Below, piece after piece: positions 17,082 to 24,996 of a DNA stretch of 64,000 bases (position 1 is its first letter; each line of letters opens with the position of its first letter). The DNA is from Cellulomonas sp. ES6 (GTDB lineage: Bacteria; Actinomycetota; Actinomycetes; Actinomycetales; Cellulomonadaceae): positions 744,001 to 808,000 of the forward strand of contig NZ_CP125655.1 of NCBI RefSeq assembly GCF_030053835.1, read 5' to 3'. The notes under the pieces were generated by a model. It had not been told where the DNA came from and did not search any database. It saw only the letters and a list, made by a program, of their open reading frames with translations. The position numbers and the translations under genes are program-made.

Positions 17082-18203
17082 GTGCCCGTCGACCGCCGCC
17101 CGGCACCCGCCGCGCCCGCCGCCCCCGCCTCCGGGCCGGGCCGGGCCGCCGCGCCCCCGCCCGCCCGCGCACCCCGGCGCCCGCCGCTGCTGCCGGTGCT
17201 CGGCGTCGGTCTGCTGCTGCTCGTGGCGACGGTGCTGGTCTGCGTCACCATCGGGTCGGCGGACATCGCGGTGCCGGACGTCGCCCGGAGCATCGCCGGG
17301 CACCTCGGGCTCGGCCCGGCCGCGGGCGCGGACGGCGGTGTGCCGGTGCTGACCGACGCGATCGTCTGGGACCTGCGGCTGCCGCGCGTGCTGACGGGTG
17401 CGGCGGTCGGCGCCGGGCTGGCGCTGGCGGGCGCGGTCATGCAGTCGCTGACGCGCAACCCGCTGGCCGACCCCTACCTGCTGGGCCTGTCGTCGGGGGC
17501 CTCGCTCGGCGCCGTGGCGGTGCTGGTGGTCGGGGTCGGCCTGCTGCTGCCGGTCGCCGCGTTCGCGGGGGCCCTCGCCGCGCTGGTGGCCACGCTGAGC
17601 CTGGCGCGCGTCGGTGGCGTGCTGACGCCGGGACGCGCGGTGCTGGCCGGCCTCGCGGTGTCGCAGCTCGCGGCGGCGGGGACGTCGTTCGTCATCTTCT
17701 GGTCGGCGACCGGCGACTCCTACCGGGAGATCCTCAACTGGCTGCTCGGGTCCCTGGCGGGGTCGACGTGGCAGTCCGTGGCGATCGCGGGGGTGGCGCT
17801 GCTGGTGGTCGGCACGGTGCTGGTGGCGTCGGCGGTCCGGCTGGACGCGTTCGCGTTCGGCGACACGGCGGCCGCGGCGCTCGGCATCGACGTCGACCGC
17901 ACCCGGTGGACCCTGATGACGCTCGTCGCGCTGCTGACCGGCGCGATGGTGGCGGTCAGCGGGTCCATCGGGTTCGTCGGCCTGGTGCTGCCGCACGCCG
18001 TGTCGGCCCTCACCGGGCCCGCGCACCGGCGGCTGCTGCCGGTCGCCGCCGTCACGGGCGCGATCTTCCTGGTGTGGGCCGACACGGGCGCGCGGACGCT
18101 GTTCGACCCGCGCGAGCTGCCGGTGGGCATCGTGACCGCGCTGATCGGGGTGCCGGTCTTCGCGGTGCTGCTGCGACGAGGGAGGGGCAGCGCGTGGACG
18201 TGA
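17082..18203 (+). CDS. FecCD-family ABC permease, putative F420-0 transporter type
   Basis: This is a 373-residue polytopic permease with a Pro/Ala-rich cytosolic N-terminus and about nine to ten hydrophobic helices. The BtuC/FecCD signature LPRVLTGAAVGAGLALAGAVMQ (split here by its family) and NPLADPYLLGLSSGASLGA are present, as is GFVGLVLPHAVSALTGP near the C-terminus. It begins with GTG 8 nt after the binding-protein stop, and its 3' end overlaps the ATPase gene by 10 bp. It is the channel of the same importer; the transported compound is inferred only from cofD linkage. Confidence 0.83.
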   Translation: MPVDRRPAPAAPAAPASGPGRAAAPPPARAPRRPPLLPVLGVGLLLLVATVLVCVTIGSADIAVPDVARSIAGHLGLGPAAGADGGVPVLTDAIVWDLRLPRVLTGAAVGAGLALAGAVMQSLTRNPLADPYLLGLSSGASLGAVAVLVVGVGLLLPVAAFAGALAALVATLSLARVGGVLTPGRAVLAGLAVSQLAAAGTSFVIFWSATGDSYREILNWLLGSLAGSTWQSVAIAGVALLVVGTVLVASAVRLDAFAFGDTAAAALGIDVDRTRWTLMTLVALLTGAMVAVSGSIGFVGLVLPHAVSALTGPAHRRLLPVAAVTGAIFLVWADTGARTLFDPRELPVGIVTALIGVPVFAVLLRRGRGSAWT

Positions 18204-19003
18204 GCATCGCGGGCGTCGGCGTCCGGCTGGGCGGCCGCTGGGTGGTGGACGGCGTGGACGCCACGCCCCCGCCCGGCGCGCTGACGGGTCTGCTCGGGCC
18301 GAACGGCGCGGGCAAGACGACGCTGCTGCGCCTGGTCGCCGGGCTGCTGGACCCGGAGGCCGGGTCCGTGCTGGTCGACGACGCGCCGGTGCACGCGCTC
18401 GGCCGCCGGGAGCGGGCGCGCCGCATCGCGCTGCTGGAGCAGGAGTCGTCGTCGACGGTGCCGCTGACCGTGCGGGAGGTGGTCGCGCTCGGCCGCATCC
18501 CCTACCGCACGCTGTGGGGGGCCGACGCCGACGAGCAGGCCGTCGACCGGGCGCTGGCCGCCGCGGACGCCGCGCACCTGGCGGACCGGCCGTGGTCGGC
18601 GCTGTCGGGCGGCGAGCGGCAGCGGGTGCACATCGCGCGGGCACTGGCCCAGGAGCCCGACCTGCTGCTCCTCGACGAGCCCACCAACCACCTGGACGTC
18701 AGCGCGCAGCTGTCCCTGCTGGCGTTCGTCCGCGACCTCGGCCGCACCACCGTGGCCGCCCTGCACGACCTCAACCTCGCGGCCGCCTACTGCGCGCACG
18801 TCCTCGTGCTCGCGGAGGGCAGGCTGGTCGCGGCGGGCGACCCCCGCGACGTGCTGACCGCGGACCTGGTGCGCCGGGTGTACGGCGTCGACGCCGAGGT
18901 GATGACCCACCCGCGCACCGGCCGCCCCGTCATCGCGTTCGGCGACGCCGGCCCCGCCGCCCTCGCCGACCGCCCGCTCGCCGCCGTCGAAGGAGCCCGA
19001 TGA
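18194..19003 (+). CDS. ABC ATP-binding protein, putative F420-0 transporter type
   Basis: This is a 269-residue ATPase with Walker A GPNGAGKT at 35-42, signature LSGGERQRVHIARAL and Walker B LLLLDEPTNHLD, as in BtuD/FhuC. GTG 18194 is preferred because GGAGG at 18181-18185 is correctly spaced. It overlaps the end of the permease gene by 10 bp. Its stop overlaps the ATG of cofD, so the transporter and the F420 enzyme are translationally coupled, which is the strongest evidence linking them. Confidence 0.85.
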   Translation: MDVSIAGVGVRLGGRWVVDGVDATPPPGALTGLLGPNGAGKTTLLRLVAGLLDPEAGSVLVDDAPVHALGRRERARRIALLEQESSSTVPLTVREVVALGRIPYRTLWGADADEQAVDRALAAADAAHLADRPWSALSGGERQRVHIARALAQEPDLLLLDEPTNHLDVSAQLSLLAFVRDLGRTTVAALHDLNLAAAYCAHVLVLAEGRLVAAGDPRDVLTADLVRRVYGVDAEVMTHPRTGRPVIAFGDAGPAALADRPLAAVEGAR

Positions 19004-19977
19004 AGGTCACCGTCCTGTCCGGCGGCGTGGGGGGCGCCCGGTTCACCCGGGGGCTGCTGGCCCTGCTCGACGACGACGCCGACGTCACCGTCGTCGCGAA
19101 CACCGGCGACGACATGTGGCTGCACGGCGTGCGGGTCTGCCCCGACCTCGACACGCTGATGTACACCCTGGGCGGCGCCGTCCACGAGGAGCAGGGGTGG
19201 GGCCGCCGCGACGAGTCGTCACGCGTGTCGGCGGACCTCGCCGCCTACGACGTCGGCTGGGAGTGGTTCACGCTCGGCGACCTGGACCTCGCGACGCACC
19301 TCGCCCGCACGCAGTGGCTGCGCGAGGGGCTGACGCTGTCGCAGGCGACGGAGCGGCTGTGCCGGCGCTGGGGCCTGGCCGCGCAGGGCGTCCGGCTGCT
19401 GCCGATGGCGGACGAGCCCGTCGAGACGCACGTCCGCGTGGCGGGCGGCGAGCTGCTGCACTTCGAGGAGTGGTGGGTGCGCCACCGCGCCGCGCTGCCG
19501 GCGCTCGCGTTCGTCCAGGTGGGCCTCGAGTCCGCCGCCCCGGCGCCCGGCGTGCTGGAGGCGATCCGGGACGCGGACGTCGTCGTCGTGCCGCCGTCGA
19601 ACCCCGTGGTCTCGGTCGGCACGGTCCTCGCCGTCCCGGGCGTCCGCGAGGCGCTCGCGACGACACCGGCGCCGGTCGTGGGCGTGTCCCCGATCATCGG
19701 CGGCGCGCCGGTGCGCGGCATGGCCGCCGAGTGCCTCGCGGCGATCGGCGTCGAGGCGACCGCCGAGGCCGTCGCCCGGCACTACGGGCTGCGCGGCGGC
19801 CCGTCCGACGGGGCGCCCGGCGTGCTCGACGCCTGGCTGCTCGACACGGCCGACGAGGACGCGGTCGGGCGGCTGCGGGCGGTCGGCTGGCGGGCCGCCG
19901 CCGCGGACACCCTCATGCGGGACGTGCCGACGACCGCCCGGATCGCCGCCGCCGCGCTGGCGCTGGTCGGGCGCTGA
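19000..19977 (+). CDS. cofD: CofD/FbiA, 2-phospho-L-lactate (phosphoenolpyruvyl) transferase
   Basis: This is a 325-residue enzyme of coenzyme F420 synthesis. It transfers the lactyl/enolpyruvyl phosphate group from the GDP-activated donor made by CofC to the deazaflavin Fo, giving (dehydro-)F420-0. Recognised family features are SGGVGGARF at 7-15, VVANTGDDMWLHGVRVCPD near 35-50, PPSNPVVSVGTVL and a GVSPIIGGAPVRG block. ATG 19000 overlaps the ATPase stop and is preceded by AAGGAG. It is convergent with cofC. The length matches the family. Confidence 0.93.
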   Translation: MKVTVLSGGVGGARFTRGLLALLDDDADVTVVANTGDDMWLHGVRVCPDLDTLMYTLGGAVHEEQGWGRRDESSRVSADLAAYDVGWEWFTLGDLDLATHLARTQWLREGLTLSQATERLCRRWGLAAQGVRLLPMADEPVETHVRVAGGELLHFEEWWVRHRAALPALAFVQVGLESAAPAPGVLEAIRDADVVVVPPSNPVVSVGTVLAVPGVREALATTPAPVVGVSPIIGGAPVRGMAAECLAAIGVEATAEAVARHYGLRGGPSDGAPGVLDAWLLDTADEDAVGRLRAVGWRAAAADTLMRDVPTTARIAAAALALVGR

Positions 19978-20032
19978 CGCGGTGACCCCCGGGACCGGAG
20001 GCCGCGCGACCGTCCGGTGATCGCACCGCCGC

Positions 20033-20713
20033 TCAGTCCAGCGGCAGCGGCGCCAGGCGACGCAGCAGCGCGCCCGTGCGCCCGCCGACGCCGCGTCCGG
20101 CCAGCGCCGCGAGGTCGGCCGGCACGTCGACGTCGTGGCGCAGCGCGGATCCCGCCGGCACGTCGAGCACTACGTGCCCCGCCGCGGCGTGCGCGGCGGC
20201 CGACCCCCCGCCGAACCGCGGCTCCACCCCGGCGCCCGGCGCCGCGGTGAGCAGCGTCGTCCCCGTGCCGTCCGCGTCCGGCAGCACCGCGAGCGGGTGG
20301 GCCTCGGCGTCCCCGAGCACGGCGTCCAGCTCGGCGGGGTCGAGCCCCGGCAGGTCGCCCAGCAGCACGCCGGCGTGCGCCGTCGGGGCCTCGGCGCGTG
20401 CGGCGGCCACCCCCGCGGCGACGGCCCGGTTCAGCGCGTGCCAGCCGCCGGGCGGGTCGGCGGCACCGGCCGCCGGCTCGGGCAGCACCCGGACCCGCGG
20501 CAGCGCGCCGGCCGCGGCGGCGACCTCGGGGTCGGCCGTCACGACCACCACCCGGGCGACGCGCGGCGCGGCGAGCACGGCGTCCACCGTGTCGAGCGCC
20601 ATCGCCCGCACCAGGGCCGCGCGGGCGCCCGGCTCCAGGACGTCCGCGAGGCGCGACTTGCCGCGGCGCGCGTCCTTCACGGGCACGACGACCACCCACC
20701 GACCGACCAGCAC
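20033..20713 (-). CDS. cofC: CofC/FbiD, phosphoenolpyruvate (2-phospho-L-lactate) guanylyltransferase
   Basis: This is a 226-residue nucleotidyltransferase that activates PEP or phospholactate with GTP to make the donor used by CofD. The signature VVPVKDARRGKSRLA lies near the N-terminus, GVLLGDLPGLDPAEL in the middle, and FGGGSAAAH with RHDVDVPADL near the end. All fit the CofC family. GTG 20713 follows a TAGGGT hexamer by 6 nt, so the mRNA is probably leaderless. It is convergent with cofD, 55 bp apart. Confidence 0.92.
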   Translation of the reverse strand: MLVGRWVVVVPVKDARRGKSRLADVLEPGARAALVRAMALDTVDAVLAAPRVARVVVVTADPEVAAAAGALPRVRVLPEPAAGAADPPGGWHALNRAVAAGVAAARAEAPTAHAGVLLGDLPGLDPAELDAVLGDAEAHPLAVLPDADGTGTTLLTAAPGAGVEPRFGGGSAAAHAAAGHVVLDVPAGSALRHDVDVPADLAALAGRGVGGRTGALLRRLAPLPLD

Positions 20714-20719
20714 GCAGGC

Positions 20720-20725
20720 ACCCTA
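20720..20725 (-). promoter_or_regulatory. -10 element for leaderless cofC
   Basis: TAGGGT on the minus strand is separated by 6 nt from the GTG start at 20713, placing the expected transcription start at the start codon. Confidence 0.6.
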
Positions 20726-20738
20726 CGCGCCCGCGGCC

Positions 20739-21104
20739 TCAGCCCCGCGCCCGGCCCAGCGCGGCGTCGATCTCCGTCCGCCGCCCCTGCACCAGCGCGT
20801 CGAGCGCCCCGTCCGGCAGCGGCCGCCCGACCGTGAACCGGATGCCGCCCTTCGTCGCGTCGAACCCCTCGAGCGTCGCCAGCACCGCCGCCGTGACGTC
20901 CGCGCTGAACGGGTACGCCGTGCACCCGCGCGACCCCGTCACCACCGCGATCAGCGGCCGGCCGCGGTACCGGTAGGCCGCGAGCCCGTAGGACCGCCCC
21001 TCCTCGACCTCCGGCACCGCCGCGCGGACCCGGTCGAGCAGCCGCCCGACCACCTCGCGCTCGGCGCCGTCCAGCGTCGCCAGGTACTCCGTCACCTCGC
21101 CCAC
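20739..21104 (-). CDS. DUF1801-domain protein
   Basis: This is a 121-residue small soluble protein with the DUF1801/YdhG-like pattern: EYLATLDGAEREVVGRLLDRVRAAVPEVEE followed by a compact beta region ending in KGGIRF and a helical tail. Some family members were named iron chaperones, but function here is unknown. GTG 21104 is chosen because a GGGGAG sequence lies 6-10 nt upstream; GTG 21095 (VTEYL) is an alternative. It lies downstream of nothing obvious and just upstream of cofC on the same strand, so co-transcription with cofC is possible. Confidence 0.7.
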   Translation of the reverse strand: MGEVTEYLATLDGAEREVVGRLLDRVRAAVPEVEEGRSYGLAAYRYRGRPLIAVVTGSRGCTAYPFSADVTAAVLATLEGFDATKGGIRFTVGRPLPDGALDALVQGRRTEIDAALGRARG

Positions 21105-21303
21105 CCGCCGCTCCCCTCTCCTCGCTGCGTCCCGACGATCGTCCTCCCCGGCGCGGCGCCTGCCCAGCAGCACCGCCGGCGCGCGCGCCACCACCCGCGT
21201 GCGGCGCGTCTCACCCGGACGGGCGCTGCACCGCCCCGCTGCCCGGCCGATGGGAGAGGTGGACGCGGACGCACCGGGCGGGCACGCGACGGGAGGTGGG
21301 GAC

Positions 21304-21525
21304 GTGGGCCGACGCCAGCGCGCGATGTCCGTGCTCACCCTCGCCGGCTGCCTGGCGGGCATCGTCGCGATCCCGCTGGGCTGGGGCGCGCACGAGCCGC
21401 CGCGGTTCTGCCGCACGGCCGCCGAGTGCCCGGACCTGCGCTGGCCGACCGGCACGGCCGTCCCGGCGCCGGGCGACACCCTCCCCGGCGGCGGCGCGGA
21501 CCCCGTCGCCGCGGCCCGGCCCTGA
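21304..21525 (+). CDS. Small membrane-anchored hypothetical protein
   Basis: This is a 73-residue open frame with strong GC bias at third positions. GTG 21304 is preceded by GGAGGTG (21292-21298) at good spacing. After a short basic start it has one hydrophobic segment (residues 8-25) and then an extracytoplasmic tail with two cysteines (FCRTAAECPD) that could form a disulfide. No family was recognised. It might be a small secreted or membrane-tethered peptide; coding potential rather than homology supports it. Confidence 0.5.
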   Translation: MGRRQRAMSVLTLAGCLAGIVAIPLGWGAHEPPRFCRTAAECPDLRWPTGTAVPAPGDTLPGGGADPVAAARP

Positions 21526-21585
21526 CCACACGCACCGCCTCGCCGCGCCCGTGACCCGGTCCCGGCGGGGTGCGACGATGAGGGC

Positions 21586-22158
21586 ATGACGCTCTGGCTC
21601 ACCGGCGACCCCGAGGCGGACGACCTGCTCGACGCGGACCCGTTCGCGCTCCTCACCGGCATGCTCCTCGACCAGCAGGTCACGATGGAGTCGGCCTTCG
21701 CCGGCCCGGCGAAGATCGCCGCGCGCATGGGCGGGTTCGACGTCCACCGCATCGCCGAGGCCGACCCCGACGAGTTCGCCGCCCTGTGCGCGACGCCGCC
21801 GGCGGTGCACCGGTTCCCGGGCTCGATGGCGGGGCGCATCCAGGCGGTCGCGCGGGCGGTCGTCGACGCGTACGACGGCGACGTCACCCGGCTGTGGACC
21901 GACGGCGACCCCGACGGCGCCACCGTGCTGAGGCGCCTGAAGGCGCTGCCGGGGTTCGGCGACCAGAAGGCCCGCATCTTCCTGGCCCTGCTCGGCAAGC
22001 AGCGCGGCGTCGAACCCGCGGGCTGGCGGGAGGCCGCCGGGGCGTACGGGGACGACGTGCCGCGCTCGATCGCGGACGTGCGCGACCCGGTCTCGCTCGG
22101 CGAGGTCCGCGAGACGAAGAAGGCCGCGAAGGCCGCCGCGCGCGCCGCCCGGGCCTGA
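21586..22158 (+). CDS. HhH-GPD family base-excision DNA repair protein
   Basis: This is a 190-residue DNA glycosylase-like protein. The helix-hairpin-helix with Gly/Pro-Asp region is visible around LRRLKALPGFGDQKARIFLALLG, and the N-terminal part has FALLTGMLLDQQVTMESAFAGP, a family block. The C-terminus is Lys/Ala-rich, fitting DNA contact. The precise lesion is unknown. GACGAT lies 6 nt before the ATG, suggesting a leaderless transcript. It is convergent with the NAD(P)-binding protein gene 33 bp away, with a G-quadruplex motif between them. Confidence 0.8.
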   Translation: MTLWLTGDPEADDLLDADPFALLTGMLLDQQVTMESAFAGPAKIAARMGGFDVHRIAEADPDEFAALCATPPAVHRFPGSMAGRIQAVARAVVDAYDGDVTRLWTDGDPDGATVLRRLKALPGFGDQKARIFLALLGKQRGVEPAGWREAAGAYGDDVPRSIADVRDPVSLGEVRETKKAAKAAARAARA

Positions 22159-22168
22159 GCGCCGGTGC

Positions 22169-22189
22169 GGGTGCGGGCGCGGGCGCGGG
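22169..22189 (+). other. G-quadruplex motif in convergent gap
   Basis: Four GGG runs separated by exactly 3 nt (GGG at 22169, 22175, 22181, 22187) satisfy a stable short-loop G4 pattern. They lie in the 32-bp gap between two convergent genes. Confidence 0.7.
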
Positions 22190-22190
22190 C

Positions 22191-22949
22191 TCAGCCGGTC
22201 CGCGCCTCCGAGCCCAGCCAGTCGTCGAACGACAGCCGGCCCCGCACCGCGTCCGGTCCGCCGCGCAGCGCGCCCGACGCCAGCCCCGCGCCGTACCCGC
22301 CGGGCAGCCGCACCTCGAGCACCCGGCGCCGGACCCCGTCGTGCGCGGACAGCCGGCGGATCATCGCCGCCAGCGTGTCGTCCGAGGGCCCCACCAGGTC
22401 CGGCGCCCGTCCGGCCGGCGCGCCCTCGGCCACGCGCACCAGGTGCTCGGCGACCTCGGCCGCGGCGACCGGCCGGGTCAGCGTGCGCGGTGCGAGCGTG
22501 ACGGCCCCGATCGACGCCTGGCCGACGACCTGCCCGGCGAACTCGTGGAACTGGGCGGCCCGCAGGATCGTGTGCGGCACGGCGCCGCCAGCGACCAGCC
22601 GCTCCTGGGCGAGCTTGCCCGCGTAGTACGCCGCGTCGATCCGGTCGATGCCGACGATCGACAGCGCGACGTGGTGCGGCACCCCGACGCGCCGCTCGGC
22701 GGCCAGCAGGCGGCGGCTGGTCGCCGTGAAGAACGCGACCGACCCCCGGGCCGACAGCGTCGTGGTGCTGAGCACGTCGACCACGACGTCCGCCCCGGCG
22801 AGCGCCGCGTCCGCCGCCCGGTCCGGCCCCGCCACCAGGTCGACGCCCGCGGCCCGGCTCACCACGACGACGTCGTGCCCCCGCTCGCCGGCGACCCGCA
22901 CCACGTGCCGTCCGACCGTCCCGGTCCCGCCGCACACGGCGATCCTCAT
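22191..22949 (-). CDS. NAD(P)-binding epimerase-like (NmrA/SDR-a) protein of the ECF41 module
   Basis: This is a 252-residue Rossmann protein with CGGTGTVGRHV at residues 6-16 and an atypical-SDR pattern. It retains YYAGKLAQE, equivalent to YxxxK. ECF41 sigma genes are usually linked to carboxymuconolactone decarboxylase, oxidoreductase or epimerase (COE) genes, and this is such a partner. Its promoter gap carries CCTCACA-N13-CGTCGTC (23001-23027), the same as upstream of the other epimerase-like gene at 24010. It is therefore a probable direct target of the sigma factor. Substrate unknown. Confidence 0.8.
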   Translation of the reverse strand: MRIAVCGGTGTVGRHVVRVAGERGHDVVVVSRAAGVDLVAGPDRAADAALAGADVVVDVLSTTTLSARGSVAFFTATSRRLLAAERRVGVPHHVALSIVGIDRIDAAYYAGKLAQERLVAGGAVPHTILRAAQFHEFAGQVVGQASIGAVTLAPRTLTRPVAAAEVAEHLVRVAEGAPAGRAPDLVGPSDDTLAAMIRRLSAHDGVRRRVLEVRLPGGYGAGLASGALRGGPDAVRGRLSFDDWLGSEARTG

Positions 22950-23000
22950 CTGCCCCTCCTCGTGCTCGTGCGCGCGACGGGTGCCGCACCCCGCCGTGTC

Positions 23001-23027
23001 GACGACGCGGCCACCGCGGATGTGAGG
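23001..23027 (-). promoter_or_regulatory. Predicted ECF41 promoter, site B
   Basis: The minus strand reads CCTCACA, 13 nt, then CGTCGTC; a 16-nt spacer reaches the second CGTC. Known ECF41/SigJ promoters have a TGTCACA-like -35 and a CGTC -10. The site lies just after the sigma gene stop and 52 bp before the epimerase ATG. Confidence 0.65.
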
Positions 23028-23043
23028 CCGGGGCGCGGTCCGC

Positions 23044-23979
23044 TCACGCGGGCGCCCACCGGGTGAGCTTGCGCGGGTCGACGACGAGCCACAGCCGGGT
23101 GACCCGCCCCGCGTCCACGGCGAAGGTCACGATGCCGAACAGCTGCTCGCCCAGCCGCATCGCGTAGCCGAGGCCGTCGGCGGTCCGCCGCTCCTCGAAC
23201 CGCAGCGCCGGCTGCTTCGCGAGCACGCCCAGCAGGAACCGCGCCACGTTGTCCTGCCCGCGCACGGCGTTCGGCGCGGCCTGCACCACCCCGCCCCCGT
23301 CGGCCCGCAGCTCCACGTCCGGCGCGAGCACCCGCAGCAGCCGGCCCAGGTCGCCGCCGACGCTCGCGTCGAGGAACGCCCGGACGACCCGGTCGTGCTC
23401 GCCGACGCCGACCCGCGCCCGGCGGCCCTCGCGCACGTGCCGGCGGGCGGACGTCGCGAGCTGGCGCGTCGCGGCCGGTGACCGCCCGACGACCTCGGCG
23501 ATCTCGTCGAACGGGAGGCCGAAGACGTCGTGCAGCACGAACGCCACGCGTTCCGCCGGCGTCATCGCCTCCAGCAGGGTGAGCAGGGCCGTGCTGACCG
23601 ACTCGTCGAGCGTGACCCGGTCCAGCGGGTCGGCCGCGGGACCGCCCCCGAGCGTGGTGACGGGGGCGGTCCCGGCGAACAGGTCGGCCGGCACCGGCTC
23701 GGGCAGCCACTGCCCGACGTGGGTCTCGCGGCGCACCCGGGCGGACCCGAGGTGGTCGAGGGCGACGCGGCTCGCGACCCGGGTCAGCCACGCCGCGGGC
23801 ACCCGGACCGCCGCGCGCTCCCCCGGGTCGAGCCGGTACCACCGCAGGTACGTCTCCTGCACGACGTCCTCGGCGTCGCTCAGGGTCCCGGTCATGCGGT
23901 ACGCGAGCGACAGCAGGCGCCGGCGCTCGGCGGAGACGTCGTCGAGCGCCTCGCTCGCGGTCGGGTCCTGCTCGGTCAC
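23044..23979 (-). CDS. sigJ: ECF41-family RNA polymerase sigma factor (SigJ-like)
   Basis: This is a 311-residue extracytoplasmic-function sigma factor with region 2 (about 20-85, DAEDVVQETYLRWYR), region 4 (about 135-190, ending in SPAATRQLATSARRHV) and a C-terminal SnoaL-like extension. ECF41 hallmarks are visible: the linker VGQWLPEP (family VGPWLPEP), a DGGG motif, and DPRKL at 301-305, a variant of NPDKL. In this family the C-terminal domain replaces an anti-sigma factor and tunes activity. It lies between two epimerase-like genes that share its predicted promoter. Confidence 0.9.
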   Translation of the reverse strand: MTEQDPTASEALDDVSAERRRLLSLAYRMTGTLSDAEDVVQETYLRWYRLDPGERAAVRVPAAWLTRVASRVALDHLGSARVRRETHVGQWLPEPVPADLFAGTAPVTTLGGGPAADPLDRVTLDESVSTALLTLLEAMTPAERVAFVLHDVFGLPFDEIAEVVGRSPAATRQLATSARRHVREGRRARVGVGEHDRVVRAFLDASVGGDLGRLLRVLAPDVELRADGGGVVQAAPNAVRGQDNVARFLLGVLAKQPALRFEERRTADGLGYAMRLGEQLFGIVTFAVDAGRVTRLWLVVDPRKLTRWAPA

Positions 23980-24009
23980 CTGGGCTCCTCGGGTCGGCGG
24001 CGACTGGCG

Positions 24010-24744
24010 TCAGTGTGCCGCGGGGACGTCCGCGTCCGCGTACCGCACGGCGCCGACGCGGTGCTCACCGTGCGGCACCAGCGCGTCGGGTGCGCCGTCG
24101 GCGTCGACGGTGACGACCTCGCGGGGGTCCCCGGCGGCCGCGAGCGCCCCGCGGATCAGCTCGTCGAGGTGGTACCGCACCGGACCGGCGATCTCGACCT
24201 CGCCGAGGTCGTCCGACGTCGCCGCCTCGGCCAGCAGCGCCACCACCTCGTCCAGGTCGACGGGCTGGACGAGCGAGTGCGGCGCGCGCACCACGCCGTC
24301 GACGGTGTGCTGGTCGGCGAGCACCGGGACGTAGCTCTGGAACTGCGTGGCCCGCACGATCGTCCAGGGCAGGGCGCCGGCCCGCAGCGTCTGCTCCTGC
24401 GCGACCTTGCCGACGTAGTAGCCGTTCGAGGACGCCGTCCCCGACCCGACGCCGACGATCGACAGCAGCACGTGCCGCCGCACGCCCGCCCGGGCACCGG
24501 CCTCGTCCAGCCGCCGGGTCGACGTCGTGAAGAACGCCCGGGCGCCCTCCGCGTCGAACCGGCCGGTGTTCAGGACGTTCACGATGACGTCGACCCCCGC
24601 CAGCGCCTCGTCGAGCCCCGCTCCGGTGAGGACGTCGACACCGTCCGCGGGCTCTCCCACGACGACCTCGTCGCCACGTGCCACCAGGAGCTCGCCGAGC
24701 CTCGACCCGACCCTGCCACGACCACCGGCGATGAAGACCTTCAC
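24010..24744 (-). CDS. NAD(P)-binding epimerase-like protein, ECF41 partner A
   Basis: This is a 244-residue Rossmann-fold protein with IAGGRGRVGSRLGELL at the N-terminus and YYVGKVAQEQ in the catalytic position, closely parallel to the gene at 22191. GTG 24744 follows a GGAGG-like sequence. It is 30 bp upstream of the sigma gene and probably co-transcribed with it. Its own promoter carries the CCTCACA-N13-CGTCGTC element at 24792-24818. The two epimerase-like paralogues flanking one sigma gene suggest duplication. Substrate unknown. Confidence 0.8.
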   Translation of the reverse strand: MKVFIAGGRGRVGSRLGELLVARGDEVVVGEPADGVDVLTGAGLDEALAGVDVIVNVLNTGRFDAEGARAFFTTSTRRLDEAGARAGVRRHVLLSIVGVGSGTASSNGYYVGKVAQEQTLRAGALPWTIVRATQFQSYVPVLADQHTVDGVVRAPHSLVQPVDLDEVVALLAEAATSDDLGEVEIAGPVRYHLDELIRGALAAAGDPREVVTVDADGAPDALVPHGEHRVGAVRYADADVPAAH

Positions 24745-24791
24745 GTTGCTGCTCCTCCCGTGGGCGCACGGTTGCTGCCCTCGGACGTCCT

Positions 24792-24818
24792 GACGACGCA
24801 GCCCCGCTCCGTGTGAGG
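24792..24818 (-). promoter_or_regulatory. Predicted ECF41 promoter, site A
   Basis: The minus strand reads CCTCACA, 13 nt, CGTCGTC, identical in both elements and spacing to the site at 23001-23027. It is 48 bp upstream of the GTG of the epimerase-sigma operon, so the sigma factor may autoregulate. Confidence 0.65.
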
Positions 24819-24819
24819 T

Positions 24820-24934
24820 CGCCGCGCCGCGGGGTGATCGGATCCGTACGTGCGCACGCGCCGCGCCCCGGGGCGATCGGATCCGTTCGCGCGAACACGC
24901 CGAGCGTGTCGGTGCGACCGGATCCGAACGTGCG
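24820..24934. repeat. Three tandem 39-41 bp degenerate repeats
   Basis: Units begin at 24820, 24859 and 24898. Each contains a core GAYCGGATCCG followed by a 5'-WWCGYGCG-type tail (cores at 24836, 24875, 24916). They fill the divergent promoter gap between the ECF41 operon and the YbjQ-family gene. Tandem repeats here could be multiple protein-binding sites. Confidence 0.7.
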
Positions 24935-24996
24935 GAGGGACTGCTCCCCGTGCGGCGGTCCGAGCGGCGCGCGGCGCGGGCTGGCACCATCGGCGC

